Assembly (NCBI RefSeq): GCF_020735465.1
Contig: NZ_CP085935.1
Location: 2,356,001 to 2,420,000 of the forward strand
Reading direction: 5' to 3'
Length of the DNA: 64,000 bases
Origin: Collinsella stercoris DSM 13279
GTDB lineage: Bacteria > Actinomycetota > Coriobacteriia > Coriobacteriales > Coriobacteriaceae
The notes below the pieces were generated by a model. The model was not told the origin of the DNA. It ran no database searches and saw only the letters and a program-made list of their open reading frames with translations. Position 1 is the first letter of the stretch. Every line of letters starts with the position of its first letter. Positions 9,601-21,831 of this stretch are shown here, piece by piece. Position numbers and translations under genes: made by a program.

Positions 9601-10278
9601 TTCCAGGACCTGGGCAGCGGCATGCGCATCGCCATGCGCGACCTCGAGATCCGCGGCGCGGGTTCTCTGGTTGGCGCCGAGCAGCACGGCAACCTGTCGA
9701 GCGTGGGTTTTGACCTGTTCACGCAGATGCTGGGCCAGGCGGTTGCCGAGGCGCGCGGCGAGTCGGGCGGCGCGGACGTTGAGCAGGCGGGCGTGGGCAT
9801 CAACCTGCCGGCGGACTTCTTCCTCTCCGAAGAGTACGTGCCCGCCGTGGACCGCCGCGTGCTCGTGTACCGCAAGCTTGCGGCGGCAGACATGCTCGAG
9901 GCCGTGGATGCGCTGCAGGAGGAGTGCGAGGAGACGTTCGGCGAGTTGCCCGAGGCCGCGCAGAACCTGTTCGACCGCACGCGCATCCGCATCCGTGCGG
10001 ATCGTTTGGGCTTGGAGAGCGTGTCGCTGGTTGCGGGCAAGCTCACGTACCAGGGCGTTGACGTGCCCAAGGACGTGGCGTTCGAGCTGCGCACCAAGCT
10101 GGGCGCGATCAGCTTCCCCAAGACGCGCAAGTTCACCGTGCCCTATAAAGCGGGTGCCGGCGCGGGCAGCGGCGTGGGCCGCGGCCTGAACGCCGATGTC
10201 TCGAACGGCGGCATGGGTCCCGTCCAAGCGGCGCTCGCGATCCTTACGCAGCTTGGTCCCAGTGGCGATGACGATTAG
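6691..10278 (+). CDS. mfd: Transcription-repair coupling factor Mfd
   Basis: Mfd removes RNA polymerase stalled at DNA lesions and recruits UvrA. The 1195-residue product has the full order of parts: a UvrB-like N-terminal module, the RNA-polymerase-interacting CarD-like domain (FKPGDYVVHSTHGVALFAEI near residue 515), a RecG-like helicase (Walker A GDVGFGKTE near 665, DEEQRFG box near 760, GRVGRS near 940), and the C-terminal TRCF domain. The ATG at 6691 is chosen because AAAGG lies 6 bases upstream; an in-frame TTG at 6685 is too close to it. Length is normal for the family. Confidence 0.97.
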   Translation: MLIHRIAAQLYTDESLQAIEAALAAGEDATLAVSQSARTLMVAAQFARRPRPTVYIVSGEEAADRAARAIAAYVGAEHVARFPERKDYPWKNTEPDDAVVAARCAAIARVAQGEPCVMVASARSLLRCVPPASSRYWASTTFKVGEEISFERVPELLVGMGYTRADAADMPGLFRVHGDTVDVWAAQATAPVRMEFFGDEIDRIRLMVASTGQTIGDEDAVEISPVRELALTDDAVKRISAALYLPAQNDTELAALLELVQARVVTPELERFLPLMYEGTVSPLAHVHSDALVILSEPRSLFDDCTRAYEDLERRAAEAKIARLDGLYVRPQELDFGRQQRLNYVSLIRAGGTVTAELKIEQPALSGSDTRFMNRIQEVVNNRFACVFAIPDRGARESMELSFTDENIPFEESLQAAPENTGAVGSSDVRVTLLKRDADKLNERGIEDGAPITVPTITRGRVTFVDAPIPSGVVVPSAHVAVFSLADLNSRMDGRRGRARHRVDITEVTFPFKPGDYVVHSTHGVALFAEIVRQEVGGKERDYFLLEYAGGDKLYVPLEQVDRITCYVGPDGDNPRLTRLNTADWSRATAKARKSAKKLAFDLVDLYTRRSSITGFAFGPDSAAQVEMEESFPYDETHDQLDAIADIKADMESTKPMDRLLCGDVGFGKTEVALRAAFKCVDGGRQVMVLCPTTILAQQHYETFFERFAPFGVEVEVLSRFRTPGQQRRALAAFAEGKVDVLIGTHRLLSADVNPHELGLVIIDEEQRFGVQHKEQLKNMREQIDVLTLSATPIPRTMQMAMSGVRDMSLITTPPTGRRAVAVHVGEYDPDVVSAAIRLEIGRGGQVYYVSNRVKTIDDAVERVLEAAPEARIGVAHGKMSPREVEDVMVQFATKKIDVLIATTIVESGIDNASANTLIIEDSQRLGLAQLYQLKGRVGRSATQAYAYFMFPGELPLTEEATARLTALSEFQDLGSGMRIAMRDLEIRGAGSLVGAEQHGNLSSVGFDLFTQMLGQAVAEARGESGGADVEQAGVGINLPADFFLSEEYVPAVDRRVLVYRKLAAADMLEAVDALQEECEETFGELPEAAQNLFDRTRIRIRADRLGLESVSLVAGKLTYQGVDVPKDVAFELRTKLGAISFPKTRKFTVPYKAGAGAGSGVGRGLNADVSNGGMGPVQAALAILTQLGPSGDDD

Positions 10279-10380
10279 GTGCGTATGGGGGGCGGCGAGG
10301 GCGCGCAGCTTGAGCCGCGTTCGGACCTCCCTATTTCTTGTCAGATTTCGGGAGCGTCGGTCAGAATGAGGGGATTAAAT

Positions 10381-11220
10381 TCACTCGATGATTTCAGGCC
10401 AAGAAACTGCTGGTCCGAAGAGGGGATTTCCTGGCGTTTTATATCGTGTGATATAGCGCGAAGAGAGAAGATCGAACAGGTACGTGATGGCGTACTTTGA
10501 ATAAACGCCTAGTTCGTCGATACCGTTTCCACGATCACTCAGGTAGTATGCCTTGTCAAAATGAGAAGCGGTATCTTTGCTGGAGAACGCGGTGATGAGC
10601 ACCTTCTTCGCAGTTCTCGTCCACATGCGTTCGTCAAGCTCTCGGGCAAACATACCGGAAACCGATACCACGATAACCAAAGAGTCATGGTACGTTTCAA
10701 CGTGCATGGGTGGCTTTCCGTTCTCTTGCGTGTTGAGGCGTATGACTTTGCCTGCAAAGAACATTTCCTGCTGGAAGCGCGTAAGATTGCCGCTCACATT
10801 GTTGGTGCAGAGCAGTTCGACGTTACGGTGCTGCACGATTTCGTTTGCGAGTTCGTCGAGTAGGGTGTCGGAAATCCTGCTTTCCACTTCCGCATACATC
10901 TCCATCATACGGACGTCGAGTTCGGCGCGGTATTCGCTGAAGCTGAGATTAGGATCACGGTGCCTGAAGTCCGAGGGAAAGACCAGCTGCGAGAAAGAGT
11001 TTTTCAATTCGCTCAGGCTCTGATATCCCAGGCGGTTGCAGAAGCGGCGAACAGCCGATCTCGTCACATGGGCCTTCTCAGTTATGGTGCTTACATTGAT
11101 AGCCTCGGAATTACGCAGGTTGGAAATAAGGTATCGAGCAATTGCGACGTCGTTGCCGTCGCGCTCTTCGTTGATTATTGAACTGATGATGTTTAGCAGG
11201 CCAAAGCTGTGGTTGCTCAA
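10381..11220 (-). CDS. RpiR/MurR-family transcriptional regulator (HTH-SIS)
   Basis: The 279-residue product has an N-terminal HTH_6 domain (VSTITEKAHVTRSAVRRFCNRLGY near residues 42-66) and a C-terminal SIS sugar-phosphate-binding domain (residues ~120-240, including SLVIVVSVSG). Translation seems to begin at TTG 11220 with GAGGG about 7 bases upstream. It is divergent from the GH1/PTS operon, and an operator-like palindrome lies between them. It therefore probably senses the phosphorylated beta-glucoside and controls that operon. It converges on mfd across a 100-bp gap with no clear terminator. Confidence 0.85.
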   Translation of the reverse strand: MSNHSFGLLNIISSIINEERDGNDVAIARYLISNLRNSEAINVSTITEKAHVTRSAVRRFCNRLGYQSLSELKNSFSQLVFPSDFRHRDPNLSFSEYRAELDVRMMEMYAEVESRISDTLLDELANEIVQHRNVELLCTNNVSGNLTRFQQEMFFAGKVIRLNTQENGKPPMHVETYHDSLVIVVSVSGMFARELDERMWTRTAKKVLITAFSSKDTASHFDKAYYLSDRGNGIDELGVYSKYAITYLFDLLSSRYITRYKTPGNPLFGPAVSWPEIIE

Positions 11221-11249
11221 AATGATCCCTCGCGAACGGTCTCCGAACG

Positions 11250-11270
11250 ATGGTTCATTTAATGAATCAT
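11250..11270. promoter_or_regulatory. Operator-like palindrome between the RpiR regulator and the GH1 operon
   Basis: TTCATT-T-AATGAA is a perfect inverted repeat, extended imperfectly to ATG...CAT on both sides. Its position in the divergent gap suggests it is the regulator's binding site. Confidence 0.5.
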
Positions 11271-11272
11271 AG

Positions 11273-12799
<1,527 letters not shown>

Positions 12800-12809
12800 G
12801 AGGCATGAG

Positions 12810-14198
12810 ATGAAATACGAGAAGATGTCGCAATCTATTCTTGCCGCAGTTGGTGGTGTGGAGAACATCACGTCTGTCACACATTGCGCCACCCGTTTGA
12901 GGATCGACGTAAAAAAGCTGGATGCAGTAGACCTCGATGCAGTCAAGAAGGCGCAATATGCGCTTGGTGCCGTGGTGAACGGCGGCCAGCTGCAGGTCAT
13001 TATCGGCCCGAACGTGACTGAGGCCTATAACGATTTTCTCGAGGTCGCGGGAATCGATTTTGGCGCGGGTGTCGTTGCTGACGATGAGGGTACGATTGCC
13101 GACATGGCGGCTTCGATGAAAAACAACGGTGCGGTCGGTTTGGTCGAGAGGCTCGGCAACATTACCGCTCAGATTTTCATGCCCATCGTCCCAGCGCTCA
13201 TCGTGGGCGGTCTTATTCTCGCTATCAAGAATCTCTTGGTGAATTATTGCGGGTTTAGCACCGATAGCGGTACTGCGCAGGTGCTGCTGGCGATTTTCGA
13301 TGCAGCCTTCACGTTCCTGCCGGTTTGGATCGGATACCAGCTCGCTTCGATTCTCAAGATGCAGCCAATTATGGGAGCTCTCCTTGGCGCAATCATAGTG
13401 AGCCCGTCGATAAGCGGGGTAGAGGGCCTCGATTTCCTCGGGATGCCCATTCCGGCCATTGGCTACGGCGGAACTGTTGTGCCCATCGTCCTCGGCGTTG
13501 TGTTCATGTCGGCGGTGGATCGCGTTCTGCAGAAGATCATTCCAGATGTCGTGAAGTTGTTCATCAAGCCGCTGTTGACCATGTTCATTGTCGTTCCCGT
13601 GACCCTTTTGGCTCTCGGCCCCGTCGGTTCCATGATGGGTTACGCGTTGAGCGATGCCGTTACGTGGCTTATGCAGCATGTCGCAGTGATCGCCACCCCG
13701 ATCTTCGCAGCAATCAATCCGTATCTTGTCATGTTGGGTCTCGATAAAGCCTTTATTGCCATTGAAGTGAACAGTCTGGCGCAGCTTGGGTATGCGCCCA
13801 TCATCTTTGGCTTCATTTCGAATTTGTGCATCGGTGCGACTTGTTTGGCGCTTGCGAGCACCATCAAAGGAGACGCTGCCCGTAAGGGTATGGTGACCTC
13901 TTTTGGCATTACTGCGCTGTGCGGCGTTACCGAGCCTGGATTCTACGGTGCCCTCGTCGAGCGTCCCCGTCTGCTGCTGGGTACGGCTATCGGCGCCCTG
14001 TCGGGCGGCCTCATCGCCGGCATCTTTGGGCTCGTTGAGTATGTCGCCGGTGCCTGCCCTGGCTTGCTGTCCGCCCTCATTTTCATCGCTCCCGATGGAG
14101 GCATGGGCAACTTCTTCCTTGCCTGCGTGGTTGCTGCGGTGAGCATTACGGTGAGCTTCATCGCAACGCGTGTGATTATCGCTAAGTTTGAGAAATAG
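12810..14198 (+). CDS. PTS beta-glucoside/sucrose-type EIIBC permease
   Basis: The 462-residue product imports and phosphorylates a beta-glucoside at the membrane. The EIIB domain is N-terminal, with the phosphorylation cysteine at Cys26 in SVTHCATRLR. The EIIC domain from ~110 on has about ten membrane segments and the GITEP-like ALCGVTEPGFYG motif near residue 375. No EIIA domain is fused, so EIIA must come from elsewhere. The ATG at 12810 has AGGAGG six bases upstream; the frame is also open from GTG 12792, which would overlap the GH1 stop. It is co-transcribed with GH1. Confidence 0.93.
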   Translation: MKYEKMSQSILAAVGGVENITSVTHCATRLRIDVKKLDAVDLDAVKKAQYALGAVVNGGQLQVIIGPNVTEAYNDFLEVAGIDFGAGVVADDEGTIADMAASMKNNGAVGLVERLGNITAQIFMPIVPALIVGGLILAIKNLLVNYCGFSTDSGTAQVLLAIFDAAFTFLPVWIGYQLASILKMQPIMGALLGAIIVSPSISGVEGLDFLGMPIPAIGYGGTVVPIVLGVVFMSAVDRVLQKIIPDVVKLFIKPLLTMFIVVPVTLLALGPVGSMMGYALSDAVTWLMQHVAVIATPIFAAINPYLVMLGLDKAFIAIEVNSLAQLGYAPIIFGFISNLCIGATCLALASTIKGDAARKGMVTSFGITALCGVTEPGFYGALVERPRLLLGTAIGALSGGLIAGIFGLVEYVAGACPGLLSALIFIAPDGGMGNFFLACVVAAVSITVSFIATRVIIAKFEK

Positions 14199-14234
14199 TT
14201 TGCTCGAGTTCACTTGAGTTCGCGCGAGGGACTT

Positions 14235-14272
14235 GCTCCGTCTTTGATATTCATATCGAGGACGGAGCTTTT
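14235..14272 (+). terminator. Terminator of the GH1-PTS operon
   Basis: GCTCCGTC pairs with GACGGAGC across an 18-base loop, followed by TTTT. Confidence 0.7.
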
Positions 14273-14347
14273 CTATAGCTGGACTATTGGATGGCTATTT
14301 TTGTCGGGCTTTTGTTGGGCTTTCTCATTTGTAGAAAGGGGTTGTGA

Positions 14348-15352
14348 ATGCGCGTTCGATATGGGTACTTTCTCGTCTTGCTGGGTGCCCTGTTATGGGG
14401 AAGTGTGGGTGTCTTTTCGCGTGCATTGGGTCAAATGGGTTTGACGGCGATGGAGATTGCGGCGCTTAGGATGCTCATCGCCAGTGTGTTTCTCGTGCCC
14501 GTTTTGTTTGCGATGGGTATGGGCAAGAGGTTCGAGGAAGGGGCTGGGAGGAATTCTCTGCGATTTTTTCGGATCTCGCGTCGAGGGCTGTTTTGGAGCG
14601 CGCTCGTCGGTTTCTTTGGTCTCGCTTTGGCCAGCGCTACATATTACGCGGCTATAGAGCATATTGGTATGTCGACTTCTTCGGTGCTTATGTGCACGTC
14701 TCCCATGTTTGGGGTTGTGCTCGGGCGCCTGCTATATGGAGAGGGAATCACCTCTCAGAAGATCATTTCTTTGGTATTCAACGTCATGGGCTGTGCGTTT
14801 GCCGTTACAGGTGGAGTGTTCGAAATTGGGTCGATTTCCCCTATCGGAGTTGGAATGGGTATTTGTTCCGGTTTGATGGGTTGCCTGCTTACCATGTTCA
14901 GCAAGGCGGCAACACGATATGCCCATCCGCTCACTGTTGTGTTTTATGGATTTACGGCGGGTGCGGTCTTATTGTTTTGTTTTGCGAACCCGTTTACGGC
15001 AGTCGCCAGAGGCGTGCCGTCGGAGTTCTATTGGGTTGCGGCCGCATTCGGATTACTTCCGACGGTTCTAGCATACCTGTTTTACATGACGGGGCTCTCA
15101 AAGGGGCTCGAAGCGTCCGAGGTTCCCGTAATTGCATCGTTCGAAACGGTGACGGCTGTCGTATTGGGAGTTGTTTTATTTAAGGAGCCGTTCGGCATGG
15201 GAAAGCTGATTGGCGTCTGCCTTGCGTTGGTGTCAATAGACATAATGAGCTTTGACATGGCGGAGCAGCGTAGGAAACTTATGAAAAGAGCGCGACCAAT
15301 GCAAAGGTTGTGCGAGGTTAGCGCAACAAGACAAAAGACGGCGCAGGGTTAG
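14348..15352 (+). CDS. EamA-family (DMT superfamily) transporter
   Basis: The 334-residue protein has ten predicted membrane helices arranged as two EamA repeats. The first begins at LVLLGALLWGSVGVFSRAL and the second near SPIGVGMGICSGLMGC. A conserved helix 9-10 segment, FETVTAVVLGVVLFKEPF, is present. Such proteins export metabolites or drugs; the substrate cannot be told from sequence. The ATG follows GAAAGGGG. The final ~35 residues are basic and cytosolic and somewhat longer than usual. Confidence 0.85.
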   Translation: MRVRYGYFLVLLGALLWGSVGVFSRALGQMGLTAMEIAALRMLIASVFLVPVLFAMGMGKRFEEGAGRNSLRFFRISRRGLFWSALVGFFGLALASATYYAAIEHIGMSTSSVLMCTSPMFGVVLGRLLYGEGITSQKIISLVFNVMGCAFAVTGGVFEIGSISPIGVGMGICSGLMGCLLTMFSKAATRYAHPLTVVFYGFTAGAVLLFCFANPFTAVARGVPSEFYWVAAAFGLLPTVLAYLFYMTGLSKGLEASEVPVIASFETVTAVVLGVVLFKEPFGMGKLIGVCLALVSIDIMSFDMAEQRRKLMKRARPMQRLCEVSATRQKTAQG

Positions 15353-15363
15353 CGCAATAAAGC

Positions 15364-15397
15364 AAAAGGTCCAACTCCAAGTGGAGTTGGACCTTTT
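15364..15397. terminator. Bidirectional terminator between the EamA gene and ferredoxin
   Basis: A perfect 15-bp stem, AAAAGGTCCAACTCC with GGAGTTGGACCTTTT and a 4-base loop, has a T-run on either strand. It serves two convergent genes. Confidence 0.85.
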
Positions 15398-15434
15398 CCA
15401 TGCCATGTATCGACACGAGGATTAATGCGAAGAA

Positions 15435-15620
15435 CTAGTCCTCGGCGATCTCGGTGATGGCACCGGCGGGGCAGGCGTCCTGGCAGGCGCCGCAGGCCAC
15501 GCAGGAATCCTCGTCGGTGACGGTGGCGACGTCGTTCAGCTCCAGAACGCCGGCCGGGCAAGCGTCAACGCAAACGCCGCAAGCGATGCACTCGTCAGCT
15601 TCAATAATCGGATGAGCCAT
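15435..15620 (-). CDS. 2[4Fe-4S] ferredoxin
   Basis: This 61-residue electron carrier has two clostridial-type cluster motifs, CIACGVCVDACP and CVACGACQDACP, each with the C-x2-C-x2-C-x3-C-P spacing. The ATG at 15620 is preceded by AGAGAGG. The frame is open 60 bases further upstream, but that adds only non-conserved residues. It is monocistronic, with its own promoter and terminator. Confidence 0.95.
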   Translation of the reverse strand: MAHPIIEADECIACGVCVDACPAGVLELNDVATVTDEDSCVACGACQDACPAGAITEIAED

Positions 15621-15681
15621 GGTAGTTCCTCTCTGTTGTGCCCGATGCGAATAGGATGATGAGCACTGGGCTTTCGGCAAA

Positions 15682-15709
15682 AATATACCGTGTCGCCCAT
15701 TGATTGCAA
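15682..15709 (-). promoter_or_regulatory. Probable ferredoxin promoter
   Basis: On the minus strand TTGCAA (15709-15704) and TATATT (15687-15682) are separated by 16 bases, about 60 bases before the start codon. Confidence 0.5.
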
Positions 15710-15942
15710 CCCCTTGAGATGTTCTTCCTTATACCGCTCGCCGGGTTGGCTCGTCTGTCCACGAATGCCCCGCTTCTCTTTGATGTGGTGGTTGCTGGAA
15801 AGCCGTTTGCCGTTTGATATCGGCCTTTTAACCCTTTGCGAAGCACGTTAGAACGGGTTGAGTGGTTGGAGATGCTACTCTCGGACCGTTTTGACGATAT
15901 CCGATATCGGTGTGTCGCCGAGTCGGCGGAACCTATTTGGAG

Positions 15943-18900
15943 ATGCACGTGAGAAGGAAGATGTGCACGCTTGTCATGGCGGCTGTGACGCTGATGTCGG
16001 CCACTTTGGCTCCCTATTCGGAGGCGGTCGCCTTGGAGTCGGGATCTCGCGCCGGTGCCGTAGCCGCGCCAAGCGTTGAGGGCGCGGCATTGAAAGATCA
16101 AAACGAGCTCCGTATGTGGTACACCGAGCCCGGTTCGTTTGATGACTGGGAGAACGATGCCCTAGTGATCGGAAATGGCAAGACCGGGGCGATTCTTTTT
16201 GGTCAGGTGGCCCAAGACAAGGTCCACTTCAATGAAAAGACGCTTTGGACCGGAGGTCCGAGCAAGAGCCGCCCCAATTATGACGGCGGCAATAAAGACC
16301 AAGCGGTCACCAAGCATCAGCTCGATGCCCTCCGTGCAAAGATGGACGATCACTCCAAGGACGTTTTTCCCATGGGAACCCAGATCCCTACCGAGGTGTG
16401 GGGCGACGGCAATGGAATGGGAGCATATCAGGATTTCGGCGATCTCGAGTTCGATTTCTCCCCTATGGGCGCCACGAACTCGAACATCCAAAACTACGAG
16501 CGCGATCTTGATATGAGGACCGCGGTCTCGACGGTGTCTTATGACTTCAATGGGGTTCATTATACGCGTGAGTACCTGGCAAGCCATCCGGCGGGTGTTG
16601 TGGCGGTGCGGCTCGACGCTTCCAAGGACGGTGAAATCTCGTTTGACTTGGGAGTCGGGTCCGCTAAGGGTTTGAACGTGCGGGCATCTGCGGATGCGGG
16701 AGATTTGGTGCTTGCCGGCAACGTTGCCGATAACGGCATGCTGTGTGAGATGCGAGCTCGCGTGCTGCCCGAAGGCGGCAGCATAAAGGCAAGCGAAAGC
16801 GGTGGCTTCTCTGTCCGTGATGCGGATGCGGTAACGGTGCTTTACGCCACCGAGACGGACTACGAGAATGCGTATCCCTCGTATAGGAGCGGGCAGACAT
16901 TGGAGCAAGTCGATGCCGCTCTGAAGGAAAAGCTGGACGTTGCGGCGGGAATCTCATACGACGAATTGAAAAAACAGCACATCGACGATCATCGCTCGCT
17001 ATTTGAAAGGGTTGAGATCGACCTTGGCGGCGTGCCCGCCCAGAAGCCGACCGACCAGATGATGAAAGACTATCGTGCAGGGAATAACGACCCGTTTATC
17101 GAGGAGATGCTGTTCCAGTTCGGCCGCTACCTCACCATCGCCTCATCACGCGAGGGGGACGAGCTTCCCAGCAACCTGTGCGGAATCTGGATGATGGGCG
17201 ATGCCGGCAGGTTCTGGGGCGGAGACTTCCACTTCAATGTGAACGTGCAGATGAACTATTGGCCGGCTTATATGACAAACCTGTCCGAATGCGGTTCGGT
17301 ATTCACCGACTATATGGAGTCTCTCGTGGTGCCCGGGCGCGTTACCGCGGAGCGTTCCGCGGCGATGAAGACGGAGAATCACGCCACGACGCCGGTTGGT
17401 CAGGGCAAGGGCTTTCTGGTGAACACACAGAACAATCCGTTTGGCTGCACCGCGCCGTTTGGGTCCCAGGAGTACGGCTGGAACGTGACCGGTTCATCAT
17501 GGGCGCTCCAGAACGTGTACGACGAGTACCTCTTCACTCGTGATGAAAACCTGCTGCGCACGCGAATTTATCCGATGCTCAAGGAGATGACGACATTCTG
17601 GGACGGATTCCTGTGGTGGAGCGATTATCAGAAGCGCTTGGTCGTGGGCCCATCGTTCTCGGCGGAGCAGGGTCCCACCGTCAATGGTTCGACGTACGAT
17701 CAGTCGTTGGTGTGGGAGCTCTACACCATGGCGATTGATGCGTCCGAGCGCCTGGGCGTGGATGAAGACCTGCGTGCGGAGTGGAAGAAAACCCGCGATA
17801 AACTCAACCCCATCATCATCGGCGAGGAGGGCCAAGTCAAAGAGTGGTTTGAAGAGACCTCTACCGGCAAGGCCCAAGCGGGAAGCCTGCCCGAGGTTGC
17901 AATTCCCAATTTCGGTGCCGGCGGCGGTGCGAACCAAGGAGCCCTGCATCGCCATACCTCGCAGCTCATCGGCCTGTATCCCGGAACGTTGGTGAACAAG
18001 GACAATAAGGCGTGGATGGATGCGGCCATCAAGACGCTCGAGATTCGCGGCCTCGGTGGAACCGGTTGGTCGAAGGCGCATAAGATCAACATGTGGGCGC
18101 GAACCGGTAAAGCTGAGACAACCTATGAGTTGATTCGCGCGATGATCGCGGGCAACAAGAACGGCATCCTTGATAATCTCCTCGATTCCCATCCTCCGTT
18201 CCAGATCGATGGCAACTTCGGCCTTACCGCCGGTATAGCGGAATGCCTGCTGCAGAGCCAACTCGGGTACGCGCAGCTCCTGCCCGCGCTTCCCGAGGCA
18301 TGGGGATATGGCTCTGTTGAGGGTATCGTGGCGCGCGGTAACTTCGTTATCGATATGGATTGGAGCGCCGGAACACTCGATGGCGTCAATGTGGAATCTC
18401 GCAGCGGAGGGGAGTTCATCGCAGAATATCCGGGGATCGCGGCATGTAAGGTGGTGGACGAGAACGGCAGGGAGGTGCAACCCAAGAAGTTGTCGGACGA
18501 CCGCATTTCGTTCGAGACGCGCCTTGGAGCCACGTATACGCTAACCTTCCCCTCGGCGCCGGAAAAGCTCGAGGTGGCCGCTCATCCGGCGGCAGGTATT
18601 GTGCCCGAGGGGACTTGTGTTTCGCTTCGCGGTGCAAAGGGGGTTGAGATCCGCTACACCCTCGATGGATCAGATCCCGATATCTCTTCTTCTTTGTATG
18701 AGCGCCCCATTCCGCTTACAGGCGATCGCGTGACGCTCAAGGTTGCTGCTTTTAAAGATGGTCAGAAGCTGGGGCCGGTCAAGTCGTTCACGTATATCGT
18801 GGTGTCCGATGACGTGAACGTGGCCCCCCTTGCGAGCGAGGTTCGAGAATCGAACCGCTATAACGATGACCAGGCCTGGGGAGGGAGAAAGGCGGTCGAC

Positions 18901-19554
18901 CGAGACAACTCGACGCGGTGGGCCACAAAGGATGGAACGACTGCCGAGATGTTGGAGTTGGAGTTTGATGAGCCTAGGACAATCCATGCGACGGGGGTTA
19001 AGCAGTACTATCTCAAGGACAAGAACGATATCGGATCCTTCTCGATAGAGTATTGGGACGAGGCTATGGATGCGTGGATTCCTGTCTTGGGGCATGCGAG
19101 CATGCAGCATGACGATGAAGGATCCTTTGCTTTCGATGAGCCCGCAACTTCAAATAAGTGGCGCCTCAATATTGAAAAGGGGATCAATCCTTCAATTTGG
19201 GAGTTCAAGCTCTACGAGTGCGCTGATGCTTCCGGCCCGCAACCCCCGGTCGACCCCGAGCCCGAGCCGGAGCCGGAGCCGCAGCCCCCGGTCGAGCCCG
19301 AGCCCGAGCCTGAGCCTGAGCCCGGCCCGCAGCCTCCAGTCGACCCCGAGCCCGACCCGCAGCAAAAGCCCGGTGCAGGCGCCGGATCCGAGTCGCAGGA
19401 GAGGCCCAATCACCATGCTGGGCTTGCGCAGACAGGCGATGTCTCGCTCCTTGCGGTCGCAGGAGTTGGTTTTGCAGGCTTGGTTCTCGGCACCGTTGGG
19501 ATGAGGATGCGCTGGCATGGTTTGAGGATGCGTCGAAACGCAAAAACTAAGTAA
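15943..19554 (+). CDS. Secreted GH95 alpha-L-fucosidase with CBM32-like domain and LAQTG anchor
   Basis: The 1203-residue protein should release alpha-1,2-linked fucose from mucin glycans or milk oligosaccharides at the cell surface. It has a signal peptide (~1-35), then the GH95 domain (~50-870) with family marks: ALVIGNGKTGAILFG, FNEKTLWTGGP, NVNVQMNYWPAY and DGNFGLTAGIAECLLQS, the last around the catalytic aspartate. A chitobiase-like C-terminal module (YTLDGSDPD) follows, then an F5/8 type C (CBM32-like) domain (NRYNDDQAWGGRKAVDRDNSTRW), a Pro-Glu-rich stalk and LAQTG with a membrane helix and basic tail. The start is uncertain (15910, 15943 or 15961); 15943 gives a clean signal peptide. 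CCGATATCGG at 15903-15912 and a related GATATCGG upstream may be operator sites. No gene lies in the 320-bp gap before it. Confidence 0.9.
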   Translation: MHVRRKMCTLVMAAVTLMSATLAPYSEAVALESGSRAGAVAAPSVEGAALKDQNELRMWYTEPGSFDDWENDALVIGNGKTGAILFGQVAQDKVHFNEKTLWTGGPSKSRPNYDGGNKDQAVTKHQLDALRAKMDDHSKDVFPMGTQIPTEVWGDGNGMGAYQDFGDLEFDFSPMGATNSNIQNYERDLDMRTAVSTVSYDFNGVHYTREYLASHPAGVVAVRLDASKDGEISFDLGVGSAKGLNVRASADAGDLVLAGNVADNGMLCEMRARVLPEGGSIKASESGGFSVRDADAVTVLYATETDYENAYPSYRSGQTLEQVDAALKEKLDVAAGISYDELKKQHIDDHRSLFERVEIDLGGVPAQKPTDQMMKDYRAGNNDPFIEEMLFQFGRYLTIASSREGDELPSNLCGIWMMGDAGRFWGGDFHFNVNVQMNYWPAYMTNLSECGSVFTDYMESLVVPGRVTAERSAAMKTENHATTPVGQGKGFLVNTQNNPFGCTAPFGSQEYGWNVTGSSWALQNVYDEYLFTRDENLLRTRIYPMLKEMTTFWDGFLWWSDYQKRLVVGPSFSAEQGPTVNGSTYDQSLVWELYTMAIDASERLGVDEDLRAEWKKTRDKLNPIIIGEEGQVKEWFEETSTGKAQAGSLPEVAIPNFGAGGGANQGALHRHTSQLIGLYPGTLVNKDNKAWMDAAIKTLEIRGLGGTGWSKAHKINMWARTGKAETTYELIRAMIAGNKNGILDNLLDSHPPFQIDGNFGLTAGIAECLLQSQLGYAQLLPALPEAWGYGSVEGIVARGNFVIDMDWSAGTLDGVNVESRSGGEFIAEYPGIAACKVVDENGREVQPKKLSDDRISFETRLGATYTLTFPSAPEKLEVAAHPAAGIVPEGTCVSLRGAKGVEIRYTLDGSDPDISSSLYERPIPLTGDRVTLKVAAFKDGQKLGPVKSFTYIVVSDDVNVAPLASEVRESNRYNDDQAWGGRKAVDRDNSTRWATKDGTTAEMLELEFDEPRTIHATGVKQYYLKDKNDIGSFSIEYWDEAMDAWIPVLGHASMQHDDEGSFAFDEPATSNKWRLNIEKGINPSIWEFKLYECADASGPQPPVDPEPEPEPEPQPPVEPEPEPEPEPGPQPPVDPEPDPQQKPGAGAGSESQERPNHHAGLAQTGDVSLLAVAGVGFAGLVLGTVGMRMRWHGLRMRRNAKTK

Positions 19555-19569
19555 CGCATGATGCAATGC

Positions 19570-19605
19570 AAAAGGGAGGCCGTTTCTGAACTGCCTCCCT
19601 TTTTT
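19570..19605 (+). terminator. Terminator of the GH95 gene
   Basis: AAAAGGGAGGC pairs with GCCTCCCTTTT, followed by more T. Confidence 0.85.
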
Positions 19606-19710
19606 GCGATATATAGCTTCATATGAGTGAGGATCTGTGAGAAGTGAACATGGACGGCTGTGGATAACTGCACATTGCCCGTCGATCGCCCTGTTGTTCT
19701 TGAAGTTAGG

Positions 19711-19745
19711 AAATCTTATATGAATTGACTTAGATTTTGTATAAG
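19711..19745 (+). promoter_or_regulatory. dnaK promoter with shared 27-bp stress element (likely HspR operator)
   Basis: AAATCTTATAT-N5-GACTTAGATTT at 19711-19737 carries inverted ends AAATCT/AGATTT 15 bases apart. It is followed two bases later by TATAAG, a candidate -10 box. The same arrangement occurs before clpB (28055-28090). HspR, encoded downstream, is the expected repressor of both genes. No gene is seen in the ~290 bases before dnaK. Confidence 0.7.
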
Positions 19746-19776
19746 CGAGCACATAAGGGGATACACTATGCCTTGA

Positions 19777-21732
<1,956 letters not shown>

Positions 21733-21775
21733 GCCTTTCACGAACGGGCCGTACCCGTGCATGATGTGATTGTTT

Positions 21776-21813
21776 AAGGCGGCCGGTCTGCCAGCTGGCG
21801 AGCCGGCCGCCTT
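21776..21813 (+). other. Strong hairpin between dnaK and grpE
   Basis: AAGGCGGCCGG and CCGGCCGCCTT form a perfect 11-bp stem but no T-run follows. It is better explained as an mRNA processing or stabilising hairpin, or an attenuator lowering grpE output, than as a full terminator. Confidence 0.55.
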
Positions 21814-21831
21814 GGTAGTGAGGAGACGGAC

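Noticed and set aside
7318..10227. Long open frames antisense to mfd
   Set aside because: His/Val/Leu-rich shadows typical of high-GC genes; no motifs.
19235..19370. Repeat array in the GH95 gene
   Set aside because: It encodes the Pro-Glu stalk before LAQTG; long open frames on the other strand are shadows of this low-complexity sequence.
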